Origin: Halorientalis pallida
GTDB lineage: Archaea > Halobacteriota > Halobacteria > Halobacteriales > Haloarculaceae
NCBI RefSeq assembly: GCF_004118325.1
Contig: NZ_RDFA01000005.1
Coordinates: 1 to 64,000, forward strand
DNA: 64,000 nt
Direction: 5' to 3'
Shown: positions 27,917 to 36,706 of the stretch, one piece after another
Layout: each line of letters begins with the position of its first letter
Position numbering within the stretch: position 1 is the stretch's first letter
Program-made: the position numbers and the translations under genes
The notes under the pieces: generated by a model
What the model saw: only the letters and a program-made list of their open reading frames with translations
Databases searched by the model: none
What the model was told of the DNA's origin: nothing

Positions 27917-30162
27917 GTCAGGAACCAGAGACAACACAAGGAATCGCATCCGACGAATACGATCGCGTCGAGCCGCCAATCGGGTGGGACGGCCAAACCC
28001 TACAGGAGATGCTCGACGAAAGCGAGCAGTTGCTGGAAGACACCGGTCGGTATCACGGCCGCGAGCGGCTCGAAATGAAAGAGGACGAGCCGTTCCAGTA
28101 CGAGCGGATGTTCTCGAGACTACGCGGGGCCCTCGTGAACGCTCGGGAAACTGCGCTCCATATCAGTGCGTCTGCTATCGTCCGCGAAATCGGTGAACTC
28201 GCGTTCCAGCTCTACACCCCCGAAGGCGACTGTATCGCCACCTCGACCGGTATCATCGTCCACGTTCACACGGGGAGTCTCGCGATCAAGTACATGATCG
28301 AGGAGGGGTACGAGCACGGGCGGACGATTCAACCTGGGGACATTTTCTGCAACAACGACAACGATCTCGGCAACGTCCACACGGCGGACGTTCACACACT
28401 TATCCCGATATTTTACGATGACGAGTTGATTGCGTGGGCGGACGGTGTCACCCACGAGGTCGACATCGGTGGTTCGACCCGAGGTCACGACCAACTGGCC
28501 AGCACGACCCGTTACGAAGACGGCTTGTACGCAACGTGTGAGAAGATCGGCGAAAACGACGAGGTCTATCAAGACTGGCGCGATCGGGCCGAACGCGGCA
28601 CCCGGACGCCGATGTTCTGGGACCTCGACGAGAAGTGTCGGGTTGCGGGCGCTCACATGATTCGTGAGGCGCTCACCGATCTGGTCGATGAAGTCGGCGT
28701 CGAGAGATACAAAGAGTTCACCCGCGAGGCGATCGAGGAAGGCCGCCAGACACTCGAGTCCCGCGTTCAAGAGCGGCTCTTCCCAGGCACCTACCGCGAT
28801 GCGAGTTTCATGCCAGTGCCGTTCAAGGAGGAAGGCTGGAACCCAGTCTCGCAGAAAAATATGCTCAACCATCTTCCCGTGGAGATGGAAGTCGGCGGCG
28901 ACGGTGGACTCTCCTTGGATATGACGGGTGCGAGTCCCCCTGGACCACACCCATACAACTGTGCTGAAGGCTCGATGCAGGGTGGCCTCTGGGTATCGCT
29001 AACCCAGTGTCTACTGCACGATGGGAAGGTCAACGACGGGTCGTACTTCGCGGTGGACGCGAACTTCCCCGAAGGAAGCGTCGTCAATCCACAAGATCCG
29101 AGCCTCTCGTATCACACCGCCTGGGGATCAATAATGCCGACGTATCAGGCAGTCTGGAAGAACATCTCAAGGGCGTTCTTCGCACGCGGGTTCCGTGAAG
29201 AGGTCAACACTGGCTACAGTGAGTCCGGTGACACGATGTCGGGCGGCGGGTTCAATGAAGTAACCGACGAATACTTCCCCATCGCTCCGTTCGATCTCTC
29301 GTGTCAGGGAATGGGTGCAAGCGCCTCACGAGATGGACTCGATTACGCCTACACTATGTGGAACCCTGAAACAGACATGGGTGACATCGAGGAGTGGGAA
29401 CTCATCGAGCAAGGACTCCCGTTCCTCAGCCGTCATATAAAGCCTAACACCGCTGGCCACGGTAAGTACCGAGGTGGATCGGGCTGGGAGACGCTCCGCG
29501 TCGTCGACCGGAGCTATGATATGTCGCTTTACAAGCACGTCCGTCCAGGGGTAACAAACAGTACCTCGGGTATGCACGGTGGATATCCGCAGGCAACGAA
29601 CTACTCAGTTAGAGTCCATAACACGGATCTCGAGGAGCAGTTCGAGGATGCTGAATACCCGATAAGCGACAAGGTTCCCGGAGACCTCGAGGAAGATGTT
29701 GACGGGGACGTCGTCCGGACCGAACGCGGGATTTACTTCCCGACTACGTTCGAGAATCACGACCTCGTTTATTACCACATGGGCGGTGGCCCAGGATATG
29801 GGGACCCCCTTGACCGACCCTTCGATCTCCTCAAGGAAGACCTTGAAAAGGAGATTTACACGCCGGATGTCGTCGAGAGCGTCTACGGCGTCGTCGGTGA
29901 CCTCGACGAAGAGGAACGTGAGTTCGAAATCGACCACGACGCAACCGAAGAACGCCGAGAGGAAATCAGAGAGCAGCGCCGCGAAGAATCTCAGTCGGTT
30001 CGGTCGTTCATCGACGAGGAACGCGACCGACTCGTTGATAGAGATCTAAGCGACCCGGCCCGCCGGATGTACAGCGGGGTCTTCGATCGTGGCGACGACT
30101 GGAGCGACGAATTCCGCGAGTTCTGGGACCTGCCTGAGAACTTCGAAATCAACATGGAGTGA
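27913..30162 (+). CDS. acxB: Acetone carboxylase alpha-type subunit (HyuB/AcxB family)
   Basis: A 749-residue hydantoinase-B-family subunit that in acetone carboxylase carries the metal-dependent carboxylation site. Family landmarks are YERMFSRLRGALVNARET, HISASAIVREIGELAF, STGIIVHVHTGSLAIKYMIE, GDIFCNNDND and GVTHEVDIGGSTRGHDQ. C-terminal ones are GGSGWETLRVVDRSYDM and MGGGPGYGDPLDRPF. It is translationally coupled to acxA (4-base overlap) and followed 6 bases later by acxC. The length fits acetone carboxylase alpha (about 770) far better than a typical HyuB (about 550-600). Confidence 0.9.
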   Translation: MSQEPETTQGIASDEYDRVEPPIGWDGQTLQEMLDESEQLLEDTGRYHGRERLEMKEDEPFQYERMFSRLRGALVNARETALHISASAIVREIGELAFQLYTPEGDCIATSTGIIVHVHTGSLAIKYMIEEGYEHGRTIQPGDIFCNNDNDLGNVHTADVHTLIPIFYDDELIAWADGVTHEVDIGGSTRGHDQLASTTRYEDGLYATCEKIGENDEVYQDWRDRAERGTRTPMFWDLDEKCRVAGAHMIREALTDLVDEVGVERYKEFTREAIEEGRQTLESRVQERLFPGTYRDASFMPVPFKEEGWNPVSQKNMLNHLPVEMEVGGDGGLSLDMTGASPPGPHPYNCAEGSMQGGLWVSLTQCLLHDGKVNDGSYFAVDANFPEGSVVNPQDPSLSYHTAWGSIMPTYQAVWKNISRAFFARGFREEVNTGYSESGDTMSGGGFNEVTDEYFPIAPFDLSCQGMGASASRDGLDYAYTMWNPETDMGDIEEWELIEQGLPFLSRHIKPNTAGHGKYRGGSGWETLRVVDRSYDMSLYKHVRPGVTNSTSGMHGGYPQATNYSVRVHNTDLEEQFEDAEYPISDKVPGDLEEDVDGDVVRTERGIYFPTTFENHDLVYYHMGGGPGYGDPLDRPFDLLKEDLEKEIYTPDVVESVYGVVGDLDEEEREFEIDHDATEERREEIREQRREESQSVRSFIDEERDRLVDRDLSDPARRMYSGVFDRGDDWSDEFREFWDLPENFEINME

Positions 30163-30168
30163 TACACG

Positions 30169-30669
30169 ATGTCGACCGACAAATCACAAATCGAGAAGCT
30201 GATCGATGGAACGCTACCGTGGCCAGAACTCCGGGATGATGTCCTTCCTGACCCGAAGGACCCCGAGCGATTTGAGACCACAATTGAGATTCTACAGGAG
30301 CGGGTCGATTGGGACGACCGAATACTCGTTCCCCTCAACGACCACTTGTACGTGGTTGCAGGCGATGACGGACGGACGGTCAAAGCCGAATGTGGTCACG
30401 AGCTCTGTAGTGCAGATGAGAACTGGAAACTGGAGTGTGACATCCGTGCCCGCGAAGAACAGGAGGAAACCGCCGAGCTGTATCCCGAATTGATGACTCC
30501 GGACCCCGACTGGACGTTCCAGATTCGGGAATACTTCTGTCCAGAGTGTTATTCACTGCTCGACGTTGAAGCCGTTCCAGCCGGATATCCGATCTTACAG
30601 AAGTTCGAGCCGGATATCGACACGTTCTACGAAGAGTGGCTTGACCAACCCGTTCCAGACGGGCAGTAG
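30169..30669 (+). CDS. acxC: Acetone carboxylase gamma subunit
   Basis: A 166-residue protein matching the small gamma subunit of acetone carboxylase: LPWPELRDDVLPDPKDPERF, WDDRILVPLNDHLYVV, then the cysteine pairs CGHELC and CPECYSLLDVEAVPAGYP. The cysteines fit zinc binding. This subunit is specific to acetone/acetophenone-type carboxylases and is absent from hydantoinases, so it settles the identity of the operon. It starts 6 bases after acxB. The gene ends in PDGQ, 40 bases before the next ligase. Confidence 0.9.
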   Translation: MSTDKSQIEKLIDGTLPWPELRDDVLPDPKDPERFETTIEILQERVDWDDRILVPLNDHLYVVAGDDGRTVKAECGHELCSADENWKLECDIRAREEQEETAELYPELMTPDPDWTFQIREYFCPECYSLLDVEAVPAGYPILQKFEPDIDTFYEEWLDQPVPDGQ

Positions 30670-30709
30670 CGGAGGTCAGTTTTTAACCACCGATTTTCGA
30701 TACGATTCC

Positions 30710-32296
30710 ATGATTGAAACAGACGCACATGCACGGACGCTAAACTCGGTCTTCGAAAAGAGCCTCCGCAAGTACGCCGATAGGGTTGCAGTCCAGTTCG
30801 AGGACGAATCGCTCACCTATGCCGAACTGGATGCTAGGGCGAACGCCTTCGCCCACGCGCTCGCCGACCACGATGTCGGCCCCAACGACCGGGTCGCATT
30901 GATGCTGACGAACCGGGTTGAGTACCTGATTGCCGATCTTGGTGTCATCAAAGCCGGTGCCACGAAGGTCCCACTCAATGATCAACTGACTGCGGCGGAG
31001 TTCGAGTACATGCTTAACGACTCCCATGCGGGGACTGTCGTGTGTGGGCCAGCATTCGTCGATACCGTCGACGACCTGCGGTCCTCACTTGACGACGTCG
31101 AGACGTTCGTCGGGGTGTCGGATGGGGAATCACTCCCCGAGAGTTTTGTGCCGTTCGAGGAGTTCACACGAGAGGCGTCTGCCCCACCTGAAACGGTAAT
31201 TGAACCGTCCGATTTCGTGGGGCACTACTACACTGGTGGAACGACAGGGAAGCCGAAAGGCGTCCTTCATACCCACGAGAACATGATGGTAAACGCGTAC
31301 TCCCATATTATTGAGCTCGGGATTACCGCCGACGACACGATGTTGCTGATGACGCCGCTTCCTCACTCCGCAGGCGCATTCCTCTGGGCGGGTCTCCTCG
31401 CTGGCGCCACAGTTGTCGTCCGCGATGGATTCGACATCGATGTCGCTCTCTCGACAATTGAGAATGAATCCGTAACGTGGACGTTCATGGTTCCGACCAT
31501 GATTTATCGGGTCTTGGATTCGCCACAGCTGTCAGACCACGATACGTCATCTATAGATACGCTAGTCTACGGTGCCGCACCGATGACGCCGGCCCGGTTG
31601 CGCGAAGGATTAGGTGCATTCGGACCGGTATTTTTGCAGTTCTACGGGCAGACTGAAGTTCCGAACCTGATAACGACGTTCGGCAAGCAGGAGCACCAAA
31701 TTGCCGTGGAACGCGACCAGACGGACCGGCTCTCATCTGCAGGCCAAGCCTGCCTCATGAGTGACGTGAAAATCGTCGATGTAGAAACCGGTGAGGAACT
31801 TCCGCACGGCGAAGAGGGTGAAGTTCTGGCCACCGCACCGTACACAATGGAGAGCTACCACGAACGACCCGAAGCCACCGAAGAGACAGTTACCGATGGT
31901 TGGGTACGTACCGGTGATATCGGCCGAATCGATGAGGACGGATATGTGTACCTCCTCGACCGTGCGAGTGATATGATAATTACTGGTGGGATGAACGTTT
32001 ATTCCACAGAGGTCGAAGAGTCACTCGGCGAACACGACGATATCAAGGAAGTCGCCGTGATCGGGATCCCCGACGAGGAGTGGGGTGAAATCGTCACCGC
32101 AATTTGTGTCCGACGAGATGAGGCGACCCTTACCGCGTCGGATATCTTCTCGTTCGCGAATGAGCAGTTAGCTGACTATAAGAAGCCGAAACGCGTCGAA
32201 TTCGTCGACGAGATCCCAAAGACACCGTACGGGAAAATGGATAAAAAGGCACTTCGCGACGAATACTGGAAAAGAGAAGACCGGGAAATCAGCTAA
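30710..32296 (+). CDS. AMP-dependent acyl-CoA synthetase/ligase (second, after acxABC)
   Basis: A 528-residue ANL ligase, clearly related to the one at 23361-24932 (same length and motifs). ATP loop HYYTGGTTGKPKGVLHT; YGQTEVPN; DGWVRTGDIGRIDEDGYVY; DRASDMIITGGMNVYSTEVE; and PKTPYGKMDKKAL with the catalytic Lys. The ATG at 30710 is chosen because the frame above it overlaps acxC. A T-run precedes it by 20-odd bases. It is the last gene of the block. It is the best candidate for activating the 3-oxoacid made by AcxABC, so acetoacetyl-CoA ligase is possible. Confidence 0.88.
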   Translation: MIETDAHARTLNSVFEKSLRKYADRVAVQFEDESLTYAELDARANAFAHALADHDVGPNDRVALMLTNRVEYLIADLGVIKAGATKVPLNDQLTAAEFEYMLNDSHAGTVVCGPAFVDTVDDLRSSLDDVETFVGVSDGESLPESFVPFEEFTREASAPPETVIEPSDFVGHYYTGGTTGKPKGVLHTHENMMVNAYSHIIELGITADDTMLLMTPLPHSAGAFLWAGLLAGATVVVRDGFDIDVALSTIENESVTWTFMVPTMIYRVLDSPQLSDHDTSSIDTLVYGAAPMTPARLREGLGAFGPVFLQFYGQTEVPNLITTFGKQEHQIAVERDQTDRLSSAGQACLMSDVKIVDVETGEELPHGEEGEVLATAPYTMESYHERPEATEETVTDGWVRTGDIGRIDEDGYVYLLDRASDMIITGGMNVYSTEVEESLGEHDDIKEVAVIGIPDEEWGEIVTAICVRRDEATLTASDIFSFANEQLADYKKPKRVEFVDEIPKTPYGKMDKKALRDEYWKREDREIS

Positions 32297-32526
32297 GCGC
32301 TGTATTTTTAATTTGATATAAATTGGCGGCAGCTGTCAAAGAGTCAAACTCCGAGGCATTCATTTGGTTCTGCTTGTGGAAAGCCGTCAAACCCTTTTTG
32401 CGAGCCATTTACCAAAATCAGAGCCTGTCATACAATAGTTCTCGATGGGTATAATTCTCAGTCTAGAGGTTGAATGGAACCGTTGAATGGCGAAATCATA
32501 GTCTTAGGAGTGAATTTAGGGCTGTA

Positions 32527-33507
32527 AGCTCTTGAGAAGCACGTTGTTGATTTTTAGAGGACGGCGTCAAGAGCATATTTGAGTGCTTCGTCACCTGGTT
32601 TTCTGTAGAGTTCGCGGCGGAGCTGAAAGGCTTTGAGATACGGCGTTAGCTTGTCTTTTGACACTCCTCGGTGGGGCGAGAGCCACCGTCGCGTCAGCGA
32701 CGCGTGGCTCTCGCAGGTGTTGACGTGAATATCGCCGTCAGCGTATTCTCCATCGCCGTGGACGACGTATTTGCGGGTGAAAGCGTCGTCCTCGTCGAGT
32801 GGATCATAGGCCCGAAATCCGTCCGTATAGACGGTCAGCAACTCCTCATCGTGGTCAGCCAGCAGGAGTCGAATCGTCGATCCATCAACGGATTTCGCTG
32901 GCACGACGTACCGGTCGCCCGAATCACGATCGGCCAGCGTAAACACCGGCGGTTTGTCGCCGTCGTACGATCCTCGGCCACGCGAGCGCGACTCTTGATC
33001 GCGCTCGCGGCCTTTGAGGCCAGCAGAGACGTACACTTCGTCAATTTCGACCGGTCCAGACAGCGTAATCGAAGGCGCGTCGAGCGCTCTGGCGAAGCGC
33101 TCGACGCGCCGCCTCACCGTTCTGTACGAAAGATCGAGTTCCGCCTCAATCTGTTGAATGCTCGTGTTAACCCGTAAGAACACGTAGATCGTGAAGTACC
33201 ACTCCTTCAGCGAGAGCTTCGAGTGGGCGAAGATTGTGTCGGTCTTGTCGTTGAACGTTCGACCGCAATTCTTACACAAATCTCGTTGATACACCCGATA
33301 GCTGCCGTTTCTGACCGTTGGGTCAGAACGGCAGCGGGGGCACTCAACGCCATCACGCCAGCGAACCTGTTGGAGCAGGTCCGCTGCAGCCGATTCCGAC
33401 ACGAACCGGCTTATCGGGAACATATCGGGCACCGCTGGCGCGGTGCCCTTGCCCTCTTCGACTTTCAGCCACAGCTCTCGCTATCAACAATCTACTTCGC
33501 AAGAGCG
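32527..33507 (-). mobile_element. IS1595-family insertion sequence with terminal repeats and target duplication
   Basis: A 981-bp element. The inverted ends are imperfect over about 23 bases: left 32528-32550 (GCTCTTGAGAAGCACG, then TTGTTGAT) and right 33485-33507 (read inward GCTCTTGCGAAGTAGA, then TTGTTGAT). A direct repeat AGGGCTGTA flanks it at 32518-32526 and 33508-33516; 8 bases (GGGCTGTA) would match the family's usual duplication. The intact duplication implies a fairly recent insertion. It carries one intact transposase gene. Confidence 0.85.
32554..33432 (-). CDS. IS1595-family (ISH4-like) transposase
   Basis: A 292-residue transposase. The N-terminal zinc ribbon reads CPRCRSDPTVRNG, then LCKNCGRTF. 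A helix-turn-helix follows (IEAELDLSYRTVRRRVE), then a DDE-type core: VEIDEVYVSAGLKGRE (first Asp), LLTVYTDGFRAYD (second Asp) and ESHASLTRRWLSPHRGVSKD. Ends ALDAVL. The gene fills the element between its terminal repeats and appears intact, so it could be active. Confidence 0.9.
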   Translation of the reverse strand: MPDMFPISRFVSESAAADLLQQVRWRDGVECPRCRSDPTVRNGSYRVYQRDLCKNCGRTFNDKTDTIFAHSKLSLKEWYFTIYVFLRVNTSIQQIEAELDLSYRTVRRRVERFARALDAPSITLSGPVEIDEVYVSAGLKGRERDQESRSRGRGSYDGDKPPVFTLADRDSGDRYVVPAKSVDGSTIRLLLADHDEELLTVYTDGFRAYDPLDEDDAFTRKYVVHGDGEYADGDIHVNTCESHASLTRRWLSPHRGVSKDKLTPYLKAFQLRRELYRKPGDEALKYALDAVL

Positions 33508-33516
33508 AGGGCTGTA

Positions 33517-34113
33517 TAATCGCCAGGTAGAGGGCGTGAGACGTATTCCATGACACCCTGTGAAATCCGCTGCAATCGGTATCTTTGCACCGCCCGAGAC
33601 GATCGTACAGCCGAAGCCGTAATAGTACTCTTCAGCTGTTGGGTCGTAGTTCCACGACGCAGCGTCGTTATACTGGATCGCTTCGATGTGCGTCGAGTCA
33701 ATGGAGTATGTTGAGTCGAGCAGGCCGCGGGCGGCGGCCTGCTTGACGAGCCTGTCGAAGAGATCGTCGATGACGTGTTCGAGATCGGTGAGAAAGCGGT
33801 CAACCGTGTCCCTGGATGGCGGTTTGGTGAGTCCGAAATAGTACCAGACGAGGCCGTGCTGGAGTTCTCGTGCAACCGGACGCGTTCCGTAGATGTCCTT
33901 GTTATAACAGTGCAAAAAGCCTCAAAATAGTTCTGGTGGCTGATCCACTCGTGTTCGCCCCCGCTTTGAGGGGGCGAACACGTCGTACTCCAGCAGAAAC
34001 TCGAACTCAAGGTGCTCAAACAGCGGTACTGTCTCGGTAGCCGCGACATTCAAGAAGTCGTCGACTGAAGCTACGTCTTGCAGGCCGTCGGAGCTGGTGT
34101 ACACAGTTTTCAA
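33517..34113 (-). pseudogene. Frameshifted, C-terminally truncated DDE transposase
   Basis: From 34113 the minus strand reads MKTVYTSSDGLQDVASVDDF, then VPLFEHLEFEFLLEYDVFAP and TRVDQPPELF, then a stop. After a frameshift at about 33918 it continues DIYGTRPVARELQHGLVWYY, PPSRDTVDRFLTDLEHVIDD, TYSIDSTHIEAIQ (first DDE Asp), EEYYYGFGCTIVS and IPIAADFTG, where homology ends. The family continues for another 130-150 residues. The IS1595 element has inserted just beyond the break. This looks like a haloarchaeal IS4/IS5-group transposase. Confidence 0.75.
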
Positions 34114-34251
34114 GCCCTGCGGCCTCCCTTGCGAGGCTTTCTATGACACGCTCTTGTTCAATCATAGTAACTGAGACGTACTACCACACTCGAAAAGGCG
34201 ACATTTGTCTGAACATCCGTGATTTCGATGCGAACGCGCTCCCCCCCCAGG

Positions 34252-34293
34252 CTAATCGTCGGTCCGCGGAGCCAGAAGGAACCGGACAGTCCC
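34252..34293 (-). pseudogene. PCNA gene, last 13 codons (split by element 3)
   Basis: Immediately outside the right end of element 3 the minus strand reads GTVRFLLAPRTDD and TAG. This is the invariant final beta-strand of archaeal PCNA (compare the usual V-Y-LLAPRI ending) and is exactly what the truncated PCNA at 35831-36655 lacks. The codon before it is TAA from the element terminus. Confidence 0.75.
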
Positions 34294-34430
34294 TTAACCT
34301 CCTCCTCCGCGTGAACGCGGAGGAATCCCGCCACGGGATTTCAGGCCGAGTGTAGCAGCCTGTTGGTTTCAAGACGCATACGTTCCACGTGTCATCTGCT
34401 GGGTTTCAGCATCTGCATGGCTGTCTTGTG
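34294..34430 (-). ncRNA. Probable TnpB guide RNA of element 3
   Basis: The region from the 3' end of tnpB through the 34304-34323 hairpin to the TTAA terminus would be the scaffold. The guide would be PCNA 3' codons from 34293 leftward. Boundaries are by analogy only. Confidence 0.4.
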
Positions 34431-35625
34431 GCCCAGTCAAAGAGGCCCCACCCGTAGTCGAGTCATCGTCACCGGCCTTCTGCCGGGAAGCCCGGTCGCT
34501 TCGGCGGTGACTCTCTCCACTACGGTAGTGGTCTGCAATGTTTATCGCCCCGTTTACGTCAGCCTGATACTCACCGACCCAACAGCCGTCGTTCGAGCAT
34601 CTGAACGTCGCCTGTCGTGGTCGGGAGCCGTGTTCACCACAGGCATGGCACGCCTTCGACGTGTTCCGGGGATTCACCGTTGCGACGGGAATCCCCGTCT
34701 CAGTGGCTTTGTAGCGAATCTGTGCGTGAAGCTTGGCAAAGCCCCACCCGTGCAACCGCCGATTCATGTACTCGCCGTAGTCCATGCTCTCGCGGATGTA
34801 CGTCAGGTCTTCCAGTACCAATACCGGGTTCTCGACGGACTCGGCATACTCAACGACTTCACGGGTCACACGGTGGAACACGTCGTCAATCTGGTCCCAC
34901 AGTGCGTCACCGTAGGATTCTGCGATTCGCTTACTGCCGCGCTGCTGAAGCCGTCGCTTGGCGGTGAAGTAGGTTTTGCGGAGCCGACGAACGGCCTTGC
35001 CGTCGTGGGCCCACAGTTCGGGGCGAACAGGAGAACCACTCTCGTCGCGGTGACACACCGTGACGAGACTCGCTTCTCCAATGTCTACACCGATGGGCGT
35101 TTGCTCGTCGGCGGACGCCGCAGATTTGTCCTCCACGTCGCGGGTAGCGGTGATGTGAAGATACCACATTCCGTCCCGCTCGAACAACCGACTTTCACCC
35201 ATCTCGGCGTCGTCTGCGTACAGCGCTTCAAGCCACTCCCGCTGGTCGGGATTGGCCCGAGCCGGAATCCAGAGGTGGTAATCCTCGTGGTGCGGGACTT
35301 TGACGTACCACTCGATAGCGTTCTGTGGCTGATGGTCGAGTTGCAGTCCCTCGTTGGTGAACCGCACCGGGTGGTCGTCGTGAAGCTCGTCGGCGTCGTA
35401 GCTGTTGTGGAGTTGCGGGACGTACTGCTTGAGGGCGTTTTTCGCGTAGCCGCTCAGGTCGTACTCGACAACCACGTCGTTGGCGGCTGCCTGTGTGTCA
35501 CAGCCAGCGGCGAAGGCGGCCTGAAGCGCCTGCTGGTAGGCATCCCGTGTCTCGCGAAGCTTCTGTCGCTTGTGGACGGTCGGGTCCACAAGCTTCAGTT
35601 CTAGCGTTTTCGTGACTTCGCCCAT
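34369..35625 (-). CDS. tnpB: TnpB, RNA-guided nuclease of element 3
   Basis: A 418-residue TnpB. The RuvC triad is complete: D181 (IGVDIGEAS), E272 (VLVLEDLTYIRES) and D356 (EYQADVNGAINIA). The zinc ribbon is C326-x2-C329 and C343-x4-C348. The ATG at 35625 (MGEVTKTLELKLVDPTVHKR) gives the family N-terminus; the frame is open further to 35802, but the extra residues come from the element end. The C-terminal tail (from about 368) is low-complexity and overlaps the guide-RNA region. It is from a different lineage than the 1062-2315 protein, with little similarity outside the motifs. Confidence 0.92.
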   Translation of the reverse strand: MGEVTKTLELKLVDPTVHKRQKLRETRDAYQQALQAAFAAGCDTQAAANDVVVEYDLSGYAKNALKQYVPQLHNSYDADELHDDHPVRFTNEGLQLDHQPQNAIEWYVKVPHHEDYHLWIPARANPDQREWLEALYADDAEMGESRLFERDGMWYLHITATRDVEDKSAASADEQTPIGVDIGEASLVTVCHRDESGSPVRPELWAHDGKAVRRLRKTYFTAKRRLQQRGSKRIAESYGDALWDQIDDVFHRVTREVVEYAESVENPVLVLEDLTYIRESMDYGEYMNRRLHGWGFAKLHAQIRYKATETGIPVATVNPRNTSKACHACGEHGSRPRQATFRCSNDGCWVGEYQADVNGAINIADHYRSGESHRRSDRASRQKAGDDDSTTGGASLTGPQDSHADAETQQMTRGTYAS

Positions 35626-35830
35626 CGTCGCTGTACTCCATCTCTGGGTTGGGAGAGACATATACCTCAGCCATCCAGGGTGAAAGTGAAACGGTGGGAA
35701 ATCCGGCACTGCAATAGAGCGGTGGATTGTCACACTCTGCTGTCCGCTTGACCCTCGCCTGTTCGCTCCTCGCTTCCGACAGAGCGTCGGAACACTCGTC
35801 ACTCACGGGAAGGCGGGGGTATGCGCTACT

Positions 35831-36655
35831 ATCTCTATCAGCGTCGGGAAGTGGAGCGCGAACCACCAGCGGAATCGTGTTCCCGATCTGGAGGTGCCGC
35901 GTCGGCCCGCTCGGGAGCGCGCGGCTGATCTCGCTGAGGTGATCGAGATTAAACTTCGAAGCCGCTTCCGCCGGCTCGAACGCGACCAGATCCCCGGGTT
36001 CGAGCCGGTACGTGACGCTGTCCATGTCTCCATTAGCATCGAACCGAAGTTCTGGCTTGTCCTCATCAACGACGACATAGAGATGCTCACTCACCTTCTT
36101 GCCGGCGGTGACCGCGAGGTCAAGGTCGTCTTCGTCGAGCTGGCACATCGCTGGGTACTCCAGATCCGGGAGGCCCGGTGCCTGACGGATCGACCTCGGG
36201 TCGATCAGCAAGAGCGTACACGTCATCTCGTCCGAGCTAACCTGGAGTGTGTTCGTCTGGGGGTCCAGGACGAGTTGGGCTAGCTCCTCGTCGACGACCG
36301 ACAGCACTTCGTCCAACCGGTTGACGTTCACACCGAGACCGCCAGTCGTGCTCTCGAACTGTTTGAACGACTGGGCATCGACTTGGAGGTCGACCATTTC
36401 GACCTGGGCCGGATCCGACGCCTGAATTTGGATGCCGCTGTCGTCGACGGCGATTCGACACTCGTCGACGATTGGATCGACAGCGTTCACTATCGTTTTG
36501 AGTGTACTCACGCTGGCGGTCAGCTTGAATACGGCGGGGGGAGAGTCGCGGGCAGGAGAATCGTCGTCCTGCTCGGGTTCGTCGGCGGACTGAGCCTGCG
36601 TGTCCTGTTCGGGTGTCGGTTCGACTTCGTCTGCGGAGTCTGCTTCGGTCGACAT
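35831..36655 (-). pseudogene. PCNA sliding-clamp paralogue, N-terminal 275 codons (split by element 3)
   Basis: The DNA polymerase sliding clamp, with an acidic 40-residue N-terminal extension (MSTEADSADEVEPTPEQ) not seen in chromosomal PCNA. Family features: FKLTASVSTLKTIVNAVDPI, IQIQASDPAQVEMVDLQV, SVVDEELAQLVLD, LLLIDPRSIRQAPGLPDL and DGDMDSVTYRLEPGDLVAFE-like (here ANGDMDSVTYRLEPG). The open frame runs on to 35498 through unrelated element sequence, so a 385-residue chimeric product lacking the final strand could be made. The true end lies at 34252-34293. It is probably an element-encoded clamp from a virus or plasmid, given the accessory neighbours. Confidence 0.85.
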
Positions 36656-36661
36656 TGATGG

Positions 36662-36686
36662 CCTCCACTCGACCGGGGTGAACAAA
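36662..36686 (-). promoter_or_regulatory. TTTGT/hairpin leader of the PCNA gene
   Basis: In coding orientation: GTTTGTT, CACCCC, GGTCGA, GTGGAGG, then 6 bases to the ATG at 36655. CAC/GTG pairing would partly hide the GGAGG Shine-Dalgarno-like run. It lies in the 51-base gap after the upstream hypothetical gene. Confidence 0.45.
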
Positions 36687-36706
36687 CTGCCCCTGTATTC
36701 CCCCGC

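Larger units (their letters stand above)
34294..35830 (-). mobile_element. IS1341-type element 3, inserted in a PCNA gene
   Basis: An element of about 1.54 kb reading leftward. The right end is a hairpin of 8 bp (34304-34323, CCTCCGCG/CGCGGAGG around 4 bases), then GGAGGAGG and TTAA. A hairpin TTCCGAC/GTCGGAA at about 35778-35797 lies near the left end. The left edge is placed where PCNA homology stops, about 35830 plus or minus 10. Its removal brings DADRD next to GTVRFLLAPR in frame. No duplication was seen. There is no tnpA. Confidence 0.75.

Noticed and set aside
34363-35604. 413-residue plus-strand frame across TnpB element 3
   Set aside because: It is antisense to a TnpB with complete RuvC and zinc-ribbon motifs.
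35498-36685. The 395-residue frame as a full-length PCNA with a novel C-terminal domain
   Set aside because: The C-terminal about 110 residues are read from TnpB element 3, and the true PCNA ending is found beyond that element.
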